A DNA stretch of 64,000 nt from contig JBOEGH010000006.1 of the NCBI GenBank assembly GCA_050633325.1, forward strand, positions 1 to 64,000, written 5' to 3'. The translations under genes were made by a program, and so were the position numbers. The notes beneath the pieces were generated by a model. The model was not told the DNA's origin, made no database searches, and saw only the letters and a list, made by a program, of their open reading frames with translations. The first letter of the stretch is position 1, and every line of letters begins with the position of its first letter. Positions 44,750 to 54,247 of this stretch are shown in pieces. The stretch comes from UBA1672 sp050633325 (GTDB lineage: Bacteria > Pseudomonadota > Alphaproteobacteria > Micavibrionales > Micavibrionaceae).

Positions 44750-45940
44750 ATGTCTCTTAAGTCCCTGATTCTTAAAGTTTTAATGCCTTCTCTGCTTCTG
44801 TTTAGCTGTGGGGTTATGCCCGCATCCGGACCACAGGGGCGTGTTTCTAGTGGCTCAATAGTCAATATTAATAATGATGGTACAGATAAGTCTTCTTCCG
44901 GATATGCTGTGGTTGAGTTCAGTTCATCCGTCTTGGAATATATATCAAATAGAAATGTTGATGTTTCTGGTGTCGCGTGGCCGAAAACAAACTCTCCTGA
45001 AATCATTAAGGTTAGTGTAGGTGACACTATTCAGGTTACTATATATGAAGCTCAATCAGGTGGTTTGTTTGTTCCTAAAGAGGCTGGTGTTCGCCCCGGT
45101 AATTTTATTTCCTTACCGCCTCAAACAGTTGAAAAATCTGGTTATATTACGATCCCTTATGTTGGCTTAGTAAAAGTGTCTGGCAGAACGACAGTTGAGA
45201 TTAGTAAATCAATTGCATCCTCTCTTTCTGAAAGAGCTATAGAACCTCAAGTGGTTGTTACGTTTAATGACAGGAGTGGATCAGAGGTTAGTGTTATCGG
45301 TGCTGTTGAAGGTGCTACTCGTTTTTCTTTAAACTTTGCCGGTGATAGAATTCTTGATGCTATTGCAAGTGCCGGCGGGTTGAGCTCTCCAGGCTATGAA
45401 ACTTGGGTTTCTCTGATTAGGGGGGATGAAGAATATCAAATACCTTTTGATGATATAGTTCTAAACCCAAAGAGAAACGTCTATATTAGATCTGATGATA
45501 CTATTTACTTATATAGAGAGCCTAAACAATTCATTGCATATGGCGCTGTTGAGAATCAGGGGAATATAGCATTTGGTAAGAGGGAGTTGTTTCTTTCTGA
45601 GGCTTTGGGTCTGGCAAGTGGTTTAGATGATTCACGTGCTGATCCTGCGGAAATATATATATACAGGCACGAACAATCAGAATTCTTAAATGACCTTACC
45701 TTCGCGGTTCTTGGCGAAAAAGATAAGGTTTCTATCGAAAAGGACACTGTTCCGGTTATATACAAGCTGGACTTACGCGATCCTAATGGTTTCTTTTGGG
45801 CGCAAAAATTCCAAATGCAAAATGATGACGTTATCTATGTTGCTAATTCCAAGTCCGTTGAATTCCTTAAATTTATTAATATATTGAACTCAACAACGTC
45901 TGCTGCGCGTGATCTAAAAGCAACTAAAGATGATTATTAA
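44750..45940 (+). CDS. wza: Polysaccharide export lipoprotein (Wza-like)
   Basis: Outer-membrane channel for polysaccharide export, 396 residues. A lipoprotein signal peptide ends in LLLFSCG, with Cys20 as the lipidated residue. The poly-export domain contains VSVGDTIQVTIYEAQSGGLF, SGYITIPYVGLVKVSGRT and the SLBB region SVIGAVEGATRFSLNFAGDRILDAIASAGG (split across this stretch). It precedes wzc by 50 bases, as in many capsule loci. Confidence 0.93.
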   Translation: MSLKSLILKVLMPSLLLFSCGVMPASGPQGRVSSGSIVNINNDGTDKSSSGYAVVEFSSSVLEYISNRNVDVSGVAWPKTNSPEIIKVSVGDTIQVTIYEAQSGGLFVPKEAGVRPGNFISLPPQTVEKSGYITIPYVGLVKVSGRTTVEISKSIASSLSERAIEPQVVVTFNDRSGSEVSVIGAVEGATRFSLNFAGDRILDAIASAGGLSSPGYETWVSLIRGDEEYQIPFDDIVLNPKRNVYIRSDDTIYLYREPKQFIAYGAVENQGNIAFGKRELFLSEALGLASGLDDSRADPAEIYIYRHEQSEFLNDLTFAVLGEKDKVSIEKDTVPVIYKLDLRDPNGFFWAQKFQMQNDDVIYVANSKSVEFLKFINILNSTTSAARDLKATKDDY

Positions 45941-45990
45941 TGATATTGAAATATGCTTGGTCAAAAGCACATAATTAAGAGAATAGAAAA

Positions 45991-48084
45991 ATGGACAAAG
46001 ATGATATTTTAAGTCTGGATCGTATGTTATCTGCAATAAAGCGCGGGTTAAAATACGTGGTGGGAAGTGTATCTGTATTTTTACTTTTGGCCGTTTTGTA
46101 TGTATTTACTGCCACGCCTAAATATACGTCTATGACTTCTATTTTGCTTGATCCAGCGCAAGCTGAAACAGTGTCTAACCTTTCTTCCAAGGTAAGTAGG
46201 GGTACTGAAAAGTCATCTATGTTAAGTCAGGTGGAATTGATTAAATCTCGCCGTGTTATAGAACAAGCGATGCAGTATATTTATTCTGATAAAGAGATGG
46301 CTGAGATTAACAGTGATTTTACCAGACGTGAAAAGGCCATATCTTCTTTAAGGAGAGGTCTTCGCGTTTACAGAGAAGGTGATACTTATGTGTTGAATAT
46401 ACGCTATACGGCCACTGATCCTGATGTTGCTGCTGAGAGAGCTAATGCCCTTGCTAAAGCTTATGTATATGATCAAATGAATTTTTTCTCTGAAGGCTCT
46501 GAGCAAACGGTGAAATGGCTAAGAAGCAAGATAGAACAGCTCAGACAACAAAGTATTCAGGCAAACTTAAAAATACAAAAATTTAGAGTGAAAAATAACC
46601 TTGTAGACGCTGGGCTTCACACGGTGACTGAGCATCAGCTAGTTAGTTTGAATGAAAAATTAGGTGATGCAAAAGCTGAAACTGCCAGTGCCTATGTCCA
46701 GTATAACCACAGCAAAGCAATAATAGAAAAAGGTGACCTGTCTGCTGCTGTGGCAGAAGCCTTCGATAACGACGTTATTAATGATGTTAGAGCTGAGTAC
46801 GTTAGTGGTCAGCAGAGGCTTCTTAAGCTTGTAAGAACGTTAGGTCCTGATCATAGGGCTGTTAATGATCTTGAAAAGGAACTGGAAGAGTCTCAAAATG
46901 TCATATTTTCTGAGATGCGTCGTATAAGTAAAAGTTATCAAAATCAATATGAAGTAATGTTGGCTAAAGAGAATTCATTGGAAGAGAGCTTGGATAAGCT
47001 TATAAGTCTGAAAGTTAAAAACGATGGTCAGGTTTTTGAGCTGAGTGCAATGGAAAAGGAAGCGGAAGTCCTTAGGAATTTGTATAATGATTACCTTACA
47101 AAGTTAGAAAAAATCAGCCAGCAAGAATCATTTCCCGTAGCAGAATCTAGAATCATTAGCAAAGCAGTTGCACCACTTAACAAAAGTCACCCTAAATCAA
47201 TTCTTATTATTGGTTTGTCTTTGATATTAGGTACAGGATTAGGGGTGTTTATCTCTCTACTTGTTGATAGCTTTGACAAAAGTTTTAAACGTGCCGGCCA
47301 AATTGAAAGTGAAACCGGTCTTTTCTTCCTTGGTTTCTTTCCTATGGTATCGGGTGACAACTTTGTAAAACTTCGTAAGATGGTTGGTAAACACATATTT
47401 TCTAACCCCCTATATACGCAAAGCGTAGCCTCACCTCTTTCCTTACAGGCGGAAACATGCCGTAATGTTAAATCTATATTAGATAAAAAGGATAATTCCG
47501 ATGGCTGTAAAGTTATTGGTATCGCATCAGATCACCCTCATGTCGGTAAGTCTATTGCTGCTAGTAATTTGGCATTGTTTATGGCTCAATCCAAAAACAA
47601 ATGTCTTTTGATTGATTCTGACTTGCGTAATCCTGTTCTTTCTAATGATAATTTTAGTCTTGGTAAGGGGCTGGCTTATGCGTTATCTAGCAAAAATCTG
47701 GATAGCGATGTGTTGTTACGCGATGATGAAACAGGCCTGTTTGTATTGCCCGCCGATAAGCAAGGTGCGGATTTAGCGTCAGCGGCTACATCGCAGGATA
47801 TGAAGTCGTTTCTTGAATCATGCAAGAATACATTTGACTATATTATAATTGATCTCCCGCCTTTGTCTGCAACATCGGACGCCTCTGGACTGTCTGGTCT
47901 TATCGACAGTTTCTTGTTGGTTTTGGAGTGGGGGAAATCAAAGCCCAACAGTTTTAACTTTCATATTAAGCATAGTGACATCCCTAAAGACAAAGTAGTT
48001 GGTGCGGTCATAGGTCAGGCAGATATGGAAAAGATGGTAAAAAATTATGACCATAGTATTTACCCTGAATATACTAAGTTTTAG
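45991..48084 (+). CDS. wzc: Wzc-like chain-length regulator / BY-kinase
   Basis: A 697-residue inner-membrane tyrosine autokinase controlling polymer length and export. TM1 lies near 20-40 and TM2 near 402-424, with a Wzz periplasmic domain and coiled coils between. The cytoplasmic domain has a Walker A-like SDHPHVGKS (513-521), Walker A' LLIDSDLRNP (539-548) and Walker B IIIDLPP. Tyr686, Tyr691 and Tyr694 form a short C-terminal Tyr cluster. The Walker A region has His-Pro-His in place of the usual Gly-rich start. Confidence 0.93.
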   Translation: MDKDDILSLDRMLSAIKRGLKYVVGSVSVFLLLAVLYVFTATPKYTSMTSILLDPAQAETVSNLSSKVSRGTEKSSMLSQVELIKSRRVIEQAMQYIYSDKEMAEINSDFTRREKAISSLRRGLRVYREGDTYVLNIRYTATDPDVAAERANALAKAYVYDQMNFFSEGSEQTVKWLRSKIEQLRQQSIQANLKIQKFRVKNNLVDAGLHTVTEHQLVSLNEKLGDAKAETASAYVQYNHSKAIIEKGDLSAAVAEAFDNDVINDVRAEYVSGQQRLLKLVRTLGPDHRAVNDLEKELEESQNVIFSEMRRISKSYQNQYEVMLAKENSLEESLDKLISLKVKNDGQVFELSAMEKEAEVLRNLYNDYLTKLEKISQQESFPVAESRIISKAVAPLNKSHPKSILIIGLSLILGTGLGVFISLLVDSFDKSFKRAGQIESETGLFFLGFFPMVSGDNFVKLRKMVGKHIFSNPLYTQSVASPLSLQAETCRNVKSILDKKDNSDGCKVIGIASDHPHVGKSIAASNLALFMAQSKNKCLLIDSDLRNPVLSNDNFSLGKGLAYALSSKNLDSDVLLRDDETGLFVLPADKQGADLASAATSQDMKSFLESCKNTFDYIIIDLPPLSATSDASGLSGLIDSFLLVLEWGKSKPNSFNFHIKHSDIPKDKVVGAVIGQADMEKMVKNYDHSIYPEYTKF

Positions 48085-48206
48085 TATATTAAATCAACTT
48101 GCCTCTTGTTAAGTTGTTGAGAATAAATATTTATATTGTTTTTCTTGGATTTATGTAAAATTTAATCTATCCTGTTTTGCATATTAAGTGTGTAAAGGGG
48201 AATAAC

Positions 48207-49679
48207 ATGACTGTTACTTTTGTATTGGGTACTCTTACCCAAATTTCGACTAATTTTATTAATCCTTATACTGGTGAGTTGTTACCAGTGAATGGAAATT
48301 ACTACGTAAATGATCAATATATAAACGGAGGATCTGCGTCTGATGATGCTATCATAGGATCGACCCATGATCAGCTGTATACACTGGAGGATGACCTCGG
48401 TAATATAATACTTGAAGATTTTGAGCAATTTTATACAGCTCCCGGAAATGACATTTTATTACTTGCCAGTACTACCAATGTTTTGGGAGACCTGATTATC
48501 CATGTGTCTGAGGGTAATGACATAGTTTGGTCGAATGCCGGAAATGATACAATCGGCGGCGGTTCCGGTGACGATATTCTTCACGGTGGTCCTGGTCATG
48601 ATAACATAGATGGAGGCGATGATGATGATACGCTTACAGGTGGTCAAGGTAATGATGCAATAAATGGTGGTGACGGATCCGATATTGCAATTTATTCGGG
48701 GTCTTACAGTCAATATAATATTACTGACAGTAACGGCACCTTAACAATAATTGATACTTTGGGAACCGATGGTACTGATACAGTTGATAATGTTGAGCGT
48801 ATTGAATTTGCGGACGGTTATCTAGAGGGTGGAGTTTTCACTACTATATCTACGGATGATGTTTTTCTGGGCACGCCGGCTGTACAATCCTTTGATGGTG
48901 GTTTGGGTGTTGATACGGTTGATTATAGTGGTTCATCAGTACGCGTGATAGCAGACTTAGCCAATGGGGGCAGTGACGGTGATGCATCTGGTGATACATA
49001 TATATCAATAGAGAATGTAATCGGCACAAACTCTTCCCAAGATTACATATATGGTGATTCTGGTGATAACCATATTCAAGGTCTTGATGGCCATGATATG
49101 TTAGAAGGCGGCGCAGGTGCAGATATTTTAGATGGTGGTGATGGTCATGATTATGCTCGTTATACTCGTTCTGAAACAGGTGTTGATGTTGACTTAACGC
49201 GCGCTACTCAAGTTGGTGGAGATGCAGAAGGTGATGTGTTGATCAGCATAGAGCATCTCAAAGGTTCATCTCATGGAGATACATTGGCCGGTGATGATTA
49301 TAACAACTTTATTTATGCTGGCGATGGCGATGATGTCATAAGTGGTGGCGTTGGAAATGATAACCTTTGGGGGCAAAATGGCGCGGATACCTTTGTGTTT
49401 GAAGGTGATATATCGTCTTTGGGCAATGATAATGTTCAAGATTTCTCATTATCAGAAGGGGATATGTTAGATATATCAGACTTGCTCAGCGGTTATGATC
49501 CGCTAACCGATGCGATAAGTGATTTTGTTCAAATTACAGATGATGGCGTAAACAGTATAGTCTCTGTTGATGCAGATGGTGGTGCAGACGGTTTCGTGCA
49601 AATTGCAACATTATTTAGTGTTAATGGCTTAACTGATGAAGATGCATTGGAAGCATCAGGAAATCTAATTACAGTGTAA
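48207..49679 (+). CDS. RTX calcium-binding protein, type I secreted
   Basis: A 490-residue protein starting at MTVTFVLGTLTQ, with AAAGGGG upstream; an upstream in-frame TTG is rejected. Glycine/aspartate nonapeptides of the form GGxGxDxxx occur in three blocks, near bases 48541-48687, 49081-49146 and 49320-49370. They would bind calcium and fold as a beta-roll. The C-terminus (ADTFVF then a hydrophobic/acidic end LITV) is typical of type I secretion signals. No enzymatic domain is seen. It lies directly after wzc; the transporter is not in the window. Confidence 0.9.
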   Translation: MTVTFVLGTLTQISTNFINPYTGELLPVNGNYYVNDQYINGGSASDDAIIGSTHDQLYTLEDDLGNIILEDFEQFYTAPGNDILLLASTTNVLGDLIIHVSEGNDIVWSNAGNDTIGGGSGDDILHGGPGHDNIDGGDDDDTLTGGQGNDAINGGDGSDIAIYSGSYSQYNITDSNGTLTIIDTLGTDGTDTVDNVERIEFADGYLEGGVFTTISTDDVFLGTPAVQSFDGGLGVDTVDYSGSSVRVIADLANGGSDGDASGDTYISIENVIGTNSSQDYIYGDSGDNHIQGLDGHDMLEGGAGADILDGGDGHDYARYTRSETGVDVDLTRATQVGGDAEGDVLISIEHLKGSSHGDTLAGDDYNNFIYAGDGDDVISGGVGNDNLWGQNGADTFVFEGDISSLGNDNVQDFSLSEGDMLDISDLLSGYDPLTDAISDFVQITDDGVNSIVSVDADGGADGFVQIATLFSVNGLTDEDALEASGNLITV

Positions 49680-49689
49680 TAATTTCCGC

Positions 49690-50475
49690 TTATATCTTTT
49701 TAGTGATGGTAGGAGCCTTCATAATTTGTTGGAACAGTTTCTCTCTACTCAGAGGCTTAACAACAAATCCGTTGGCTCCACCACTTTTTATATCCATTAC
49801 CATTTCTTTTTGTGTATCGCTGCTAATCATTACGACATGTGCATAAGGATCAACATTTGTCTTTAAGTCTTTTAGTATCTCATTCCCTCTGGCAGATTTA
49901 AGATGAATATCTAAAAATAAAAGATCAGGTGCATACTCTTTATAACTTTCGAAAAAGTTGTCAACTTCTTGCAACGTTACTATGTGCCCATATCCTGATA
50001 TTATTTTTTCCATTTGCATTATAACCATCGGGTCATCATCAAGTACTAAAATACAGTTACCCAAACGTCTCATTCTTTTGAACATAACTTGAGGTATTAC
50101 TTCATCCGGTGAAATAAGTGGGCTTATTATACTAGAGAACTTTTCCAATCCATCGCCGTCAAAACCTCTGAACTGTATGCGTAAAACATTATCAGCGAAG
50201 TTCTCATAAGCTTCTTTTTCGAATTTACTAAGGGCTAGGCTGTCGTTCTTATGTGTGAAAAGTAATAATTGCTCGCTTTCATGTATTTTTAACAGCCAAG
50301 CATCATCATTTTGAACATGAAAATATAGAAATTGCTCAACTTCATCGATATTAAGCTTTTTTTCCGGATCTTGTATGTCGATGTGAAAAAATTGCCAACT
50401 GCTGAGGTTTGTCTTTTGTGTTGAGACAAAGTGCAGAAAATCATTTAAAGCCGATCTTGCATCTATAACGTTCAT
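49690..50475 (-). CDS. Response regulator with C-terminal receiver domain
   Basis: A 261-residue protein. Residues 140-255 are a CheY-like receiver: acidic pocket Asp146-148 in VLDDDPMV, phosphoacceptor Asp189 in LLFLDIH, the SSDT segment and Lys240-Pro241. Residues 1-135 are an unrecognised domain that is not DNA-binding by appearance. Having the receiver at the C-terminus is less usual. No histidine kinase is nearby. It is divergent from the PEPC-like gene and next to the RTX gene. Confidence 0.88.
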   Translation of the reverse strand: MNVIDARSALNDFLHFVSTQKTNLSSWQFFHIDIQDPEKKLNIDEVEQFLYFHVQNDDAWLLKIHESEQLLLFTHKNDSLALSKFEKEAYENFADNVLRIQFRGFDGDGLEKFSSIISPLISPDEVIPQVMFKRMRRLGNCILVLDDDPMVIMQMEKIISGYGHIVTLQEVDNFFESYKEYAPDLLFLDIHLKSARGNEILKDLKTNVDPYAHVVMISSDTQKEMVMDIKSGGANGFVVKPLSREKLFQQIMKAPTITKKI

Positions 50476-50607
50476 ATTATACTTTCATACTTATGAGGTG
50501 GTAAAGCCATGTTAAGCTGATTAATTTAACAACGAATAAGGGGGGTAGGCAACTTAATTAAAGTTAAATGTAGACTATTGTATGTCATTTAGATTGTACT
50601 TATTGTT

Positions 50608-50623
50608 TTTTCCATATGGAAAA
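50608..50623. promoter_or_regulatory. Perfect 16-base palindrome in a divergent promoter region
   Basis: TTTTCCATATGGAAAA lies in the 267-base space between the divergent response regulator and PEPC-like genes. It has the form of a homodimer operator. No known regulator is matched. Confidence 0.45.
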
Positions 50624-50742
50624 TATTGGCAATTTACAAGCTATTTGTGATAATAAGATATCGGTGTTATTAATAGCATAAATTAATAGTAATAAAACGG
50701 TACATTTTACGTATTGTATAAGTAATAACCGGGGGGTGAATT

Positions 50743-53700
50743 ATGGACAAGGCCAACGAAACATTTGCGAACACGCAAAGAGATGGTGAAGATAATGTGC
50801 TTTTAAGCTCTAATAAAAGCAAGATTTTGTCTGCCTATTTGTCTGTGTTCTCTCCTAAACTTGATGAAGTTGCAGTGGATAATGCAGATGCTGTGGCGTT
50901 GTTTCGTTCCGATTACATGCAGGGTAATGAACGACCAATCGAATATGAAGACCTTAACGATGACCAACGTAAGGTCTATAATGAAGTCGTAGTGTCTTAT
51001 AATAAAATAGTGGATTCAGCAGAACGTAAAGCATCACTTAACAATTATTCAGATCCGCAAAATATTCCCTTTACGCTTGAAAATGTTTTTGAGATGTATA
51101 AAGAGGCGGGCGTTAGTGCCGCCGATGTTGAGAAGAATGTCTTCGGTCTTATACGCCAAAACCCAACCATTACCGCTCATCCAACTGGTGATTTGAACGA
51201 ACAACGCGATATAGACCTCTCAACATCTGATGGGGTACTTAAAATGGTTGATCGTTTGTTGAGCCAGCAAGACGTTTCAGGCCTATCTTTAGATGATCAA
51301 TCCACCGCTGTTGATAAGGTTATACATCTTGTTAATGCACAGGATTTAGATCAAGTAGATCATGCGATTGATAATATTGTTGATCTTAATATGGCACCAA
51401 CAAGACGTCTTAACACGTTTGAAGAGTTGGTGAATGCCATGAGCTATGCGGTTCGCGACAGGATAGCTACGGCTGATCTTCTTGAGGATATACATAGTAT
51501 TTCTCATGATGTTTACGACGTTAATAAGCATAGCTTCCCCGTTAATGTGGCAGATGATAATTTTAATTTTGCATCTCACATATCATCATGGTCTGATGAT
51601 ACTGACGGAAAGCCAAATGCAGAGCATGTCGCACTTCTTGCTTATGATACACTGAACCTATTAATTGGTGCGTCTTTCCATTTGAATAACTTGCAAACAA
51701 TTGCAGAGCTAGAACCCGCAGTTAAGAATGATGATAGGTTCAAAGATATTGAGAATGCATTTTCAACAGTTCAAGGTCGCCTGGCTCCTATTCTAAGTGA
51801 CGTGGCACAGTTATATAACGTACTGCAATCCCCTGATGTTACTCCGGAGCAACGTGGAGAATTGTACAAAGAAAATGAAGCCCTGTTTTATGATTTAAAT
51901 CAACAGGTTGGTCAGGCTCTTGACAATATTACATTTGATGGTCGTTCGCTTAATAACCATGGGGTTGATTTGTTCACGCGCACTGAACGGTTCTTTCCTG
52001 ATTTGACGGATGATTTAAAAACAGAAGAGGCGCAACGCGTTTCCAGGCAGTCTGCTGCGCTTATCCGTAAAAACGGTCTTGGATTTATGAAGAGTGAATC
52101 ACGTACTGGCCGTTTAGTAGTGAATAGTACAGTTGATAACTTATTCGAAAACAAAGATTTTATTCAATATCTTAAAGATAATGATGTTTTAACCAGAGAC
52201 TCTCAAGCAGCTATTTTCCAATTAGGGGATAGTGGTGTGTCCGAGTTGAATAATCAAGAGCTAGAGAATATTTTCAGTGATATTAACAGGGCTGTTAAGC
52301 CTGAGTTACTGCTTGATTTTTTAAAGGATTCTAATCCTCTGGAACATAACCCTGATCATGGCTTTCCTAATCAGGAATATGTTTTATTAAAAAGGTTGGA
52401 AGTTAAATCAAAATTTGGCCTGTTACATGGGCCGTTTATTACCGCAGAAGCAGATCATAAATCCAGTATGATTACGCGTTTTCTTACTAATTCACTTGGT
52501 GGAAAGCTTGATAAAGTTCCGGTGATGGATCTACGTGAAGATTTACACATTATGACTGATTCTACGACTGGGGTTGAGCTCAATAAAGAAAGAATGCAAA
52601 AATCATTGCAAAAGCGTGCCGAACTTGATAGTCGTGTACGTCACCAATCTTTGCCGGAAGGGCAAATGTGGGCTAATTCCGACAGTCAAAAAGCTCTGGG
52701 GCCGTTGTCATCTTTAATGATTGCAAAGCAAATACAAAATGACACGAATTTCGTCTTAGATAATTGGTTTAATGAAGGTAAAATGGATGGCGATGTTCTG
52801 CCATTACTGCAAAAAATAGGATGTGGACTAGACCCTCAACGTGGTGGTGGTGATCCGATGGTAACGCCGAGGCTTGTCGCACGTACTATACAAACATTTA
52901 TGGATGATAATGATATAGATGTTGATGACTTTCCTGATGAATTTTTGCGCATGGCATTGAATGTTGATTACACGGTTCAAGGGCGTGCAACTTATAGAAC
53001 AGTTGATGAAATCCATCTGGATAGAGAGCAGCAAGTCGCCGAATTCTTGGTTATACATGCAGAGTTAAAAGGTATAGTAGAGCCAGGAACAGCAGTTCCA
53101 CAAATTGAACCGTTTAGTGATGATATGACGGAATTTCTGGATGAGATGGTTTCAGAAGGCATGGTGACATATAACGCGGCGCGTAATGCAAAAGTAAATG
53201 CCGATGACCCGCAAAGCGTACTTGATTCTGTCATTAACCAAACATCACCGCGTAAGACGGTTGGTAAAAGTAATAACGCCGCAAGAATGCAATCTAAAGG
53301 TGGTGCAGGGGCGACAGCCCATACACAAGGACGCGCCATTGGTACAAGAAATGAGATCGCCGCCGAAGGTGGTCATCACGATGCCTTTTATTCCGAGGGT
53401 GCTTTTTTACAGAAAATGCATACTGCGCTGCATGAGGGGCACACATTAAAAAGTGGGCGCACTATTAAGCTCACTGAAGATGACATAAATGATTTTAATG
53501 ATAACGGTTTATGGAATTATCAATTATTCACAAGAACATTAATGGATGCGACACAAACAGACTTTACGCATGCATTTGATAAGCTTGATATGAATGGTTG
53601 GGGCTTGGATGAGCTTAAACGTGTATCAGACAATACAAAGTTTTCAGTTCACAAGGGTGAAAACGATATAATATCCAGTGTTGATTTTGAATGTCCGGAT

Positions 53701-54159
53701 GATGTAAAGCCGGAACAGGCGCTTAAAGCCGTGCATTATACTGACTTTAGAAAGTTCACAGCAGGTCTTAATGCGTTGAGCGATGGTAGCTTTTTGAAAA
53801 ACAAAAACCTGTTTTCTGCAAATCCAAAGAGTCTAACTATGACGGCGGACTTTAATAAGGCGTGTATTGAAAAATGCCCGTTTATAGACAGCATACGTGC
53901 GCGCTCTACTGAGATGGAACCAGCGTTAACAAATTTAAGAAAACATGATGGTCTGGATAATACATCAGAAGCAACCGATCGCGCAGCCGCCAGCGCTTGG
54001 CGCACAGGTTATGATAAGCCAAAACCTGAATTGATTGGTGATGGTCATAAATATGCATTGGGCAGAAGGTCGGAACCAGTAGATCTGGTAGAGAAAATAA
54101 CGGATCGATACTCTCAGTCTAATGATGTTTCTAATGATGTGGACTTTGATCACTCATAA
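50743..54159 (+). CDS. Degenerate phosphoenolpyruvate-carboxylase-like protein
   Basis: 1138 residues, with a GGGGGG site before the ATG. It lines up with PEP carboxylase in order: TITAHPTG 143-149 (family TAHPTE, catalytic His kept as H146), SSWSDDTDGKPN 281-292 (family TSWMGGDRDGNPN), KFGLLHGPFITAEAD 557-571 (family CFGVPLVRIDIRQES, with the Arg replaced by Ala568), VPVMDLREDL 592-601 (metal Glu replaced by Asp596), NSDSQK 645-650 (metal Asp647 kept), QRGGGDP 699-705 (reduced from two RGG motifs) and HTQGR 860-864 (family WTQNR). The C-terminal RNTG is missing. The length exceeds the usual 880-930. I infer a PEPC-fold protein that has probably lost carboxylase activity. Role unknown. Confidence 0.7.
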   Translation: MDKANETFANTQRDGEDNVLLSSNKSKILSAYLSVFSPKLDEVAVDNADAVALFRSDYMQGNERPIEYEDLNDDQRKVYNEVVVSYNKIVDSAERKASLNNYSDPQNIPFTLENVFEMYKEAGVSAADVEKNVFGLIRQNPTITAHPTGDLNEQRDIDLSTSDGVLKMVDRLLSQQDVSGLSLDDQSTAVDKVIHLVNAQDLDQVDHAIDNIVDLNMAPTRRLNTFEELVNAMSYAVRDRIATADLLEDIHSISHDVYDVNKHSFPVNVADDNFNFASHISSWSDDTDGKPNAEHVALLAYDTLNLLIGASFHLNNLQTIAELEPAVKNDDRFKDIENAFSTVQGRLAPILSDVAQLYNVLQSPDVTPEQRGELYKENEALFYDLNQQVGQALDNITFDGRSLNNHGVDLFTRTERFFPDLTDDLKTEEAQRVSRQSAALIRKNGLGFMKSESRTGRLVVNSTVDNLFENKDFIQYLKDNDVLTRDSQAAIFQLGDSGVSELNNQELENIFSDINRAVKPELLLDFLKDSNPLEHNPDHGFPNQEYVLLKRLEVKSKFGLLHGPFITAEADHKSSMITRFLTNSLGGKLDKVPVMDLREDLHIMTDSTTGVELNKERMQKSLQKRAELDSRVRHQSLPEGQMWANSDSQKALGPLSSLMIAKQIQNDTNFVLDNWFNEGKMDGDVLPLLQKIGCGLDPQRGGGDPMVTPRLVARTIQTFMDDNDIDVDDFPDEFLRMALNVDYTVQGRATYRTVDEIHLDREQQVAEFLVIHAELKGIVEPGTAVPQIEPFSDDMTEFLDEMVSEGMVTYNAARNAKVNADDPQSVLDSVINQTSPRKTVGKSNNAARMQSKGGAGATAHTQGRAIGTRNEIAAEGGHHDAFYSEGAFLQKMHTALHEGHTLKSGRTIKLTEDDINDFNDNGLWNYQLFTRTLMDATQTDFTHAFDKLDMNGWGLDELKRVSDNTKFSVHKGENDIISSVDFECPDDVKPEQALKAVHYTDFRKFTAGLNALSDGSFLKNKNLFSANPKSLTMTADFNKACIEKCPFIDSIRARSTEMEPALTNLRKHDGLDNTSEATDRAAASAWRTGYDKPKPELIGDGHKYALGRRSEPVDLVEKITDRYSQSNDVSNDVDFDHS

Positions 54160-54194
54160 AAAATAAAATAATCTCCAAGGTTATTACTTCTAAT

Positions 54195-54218
54195 CTCGTC
54201 TTATTGTTATAAGATGAG
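54195..54218. promoter_or_regulatory. Inverted repeat before the sigma factor gene
   Basis: CTCGTCTTAT-TGTT-ATAAGATGAG, a 10-base stem with a single G-T pair and no T run after it. It lies between the PEPC-like stop and the sigma start, 30 bases before the latter, so it may be an operator or an RNA hairpin. Confidence 0.4.
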
Positions 54219-54247
54219 GATAAACCTCTATTGGATGGTCTTAAATA

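Noticed and set aside
48541..49370. Tandem Gly/Asp DNA repeats considered as a CRISPR-like or minisatellite array
   Set aside because: They encode RTX nonapeptides in frame with variable DNA sequence and no constant repeat/spacer structure.
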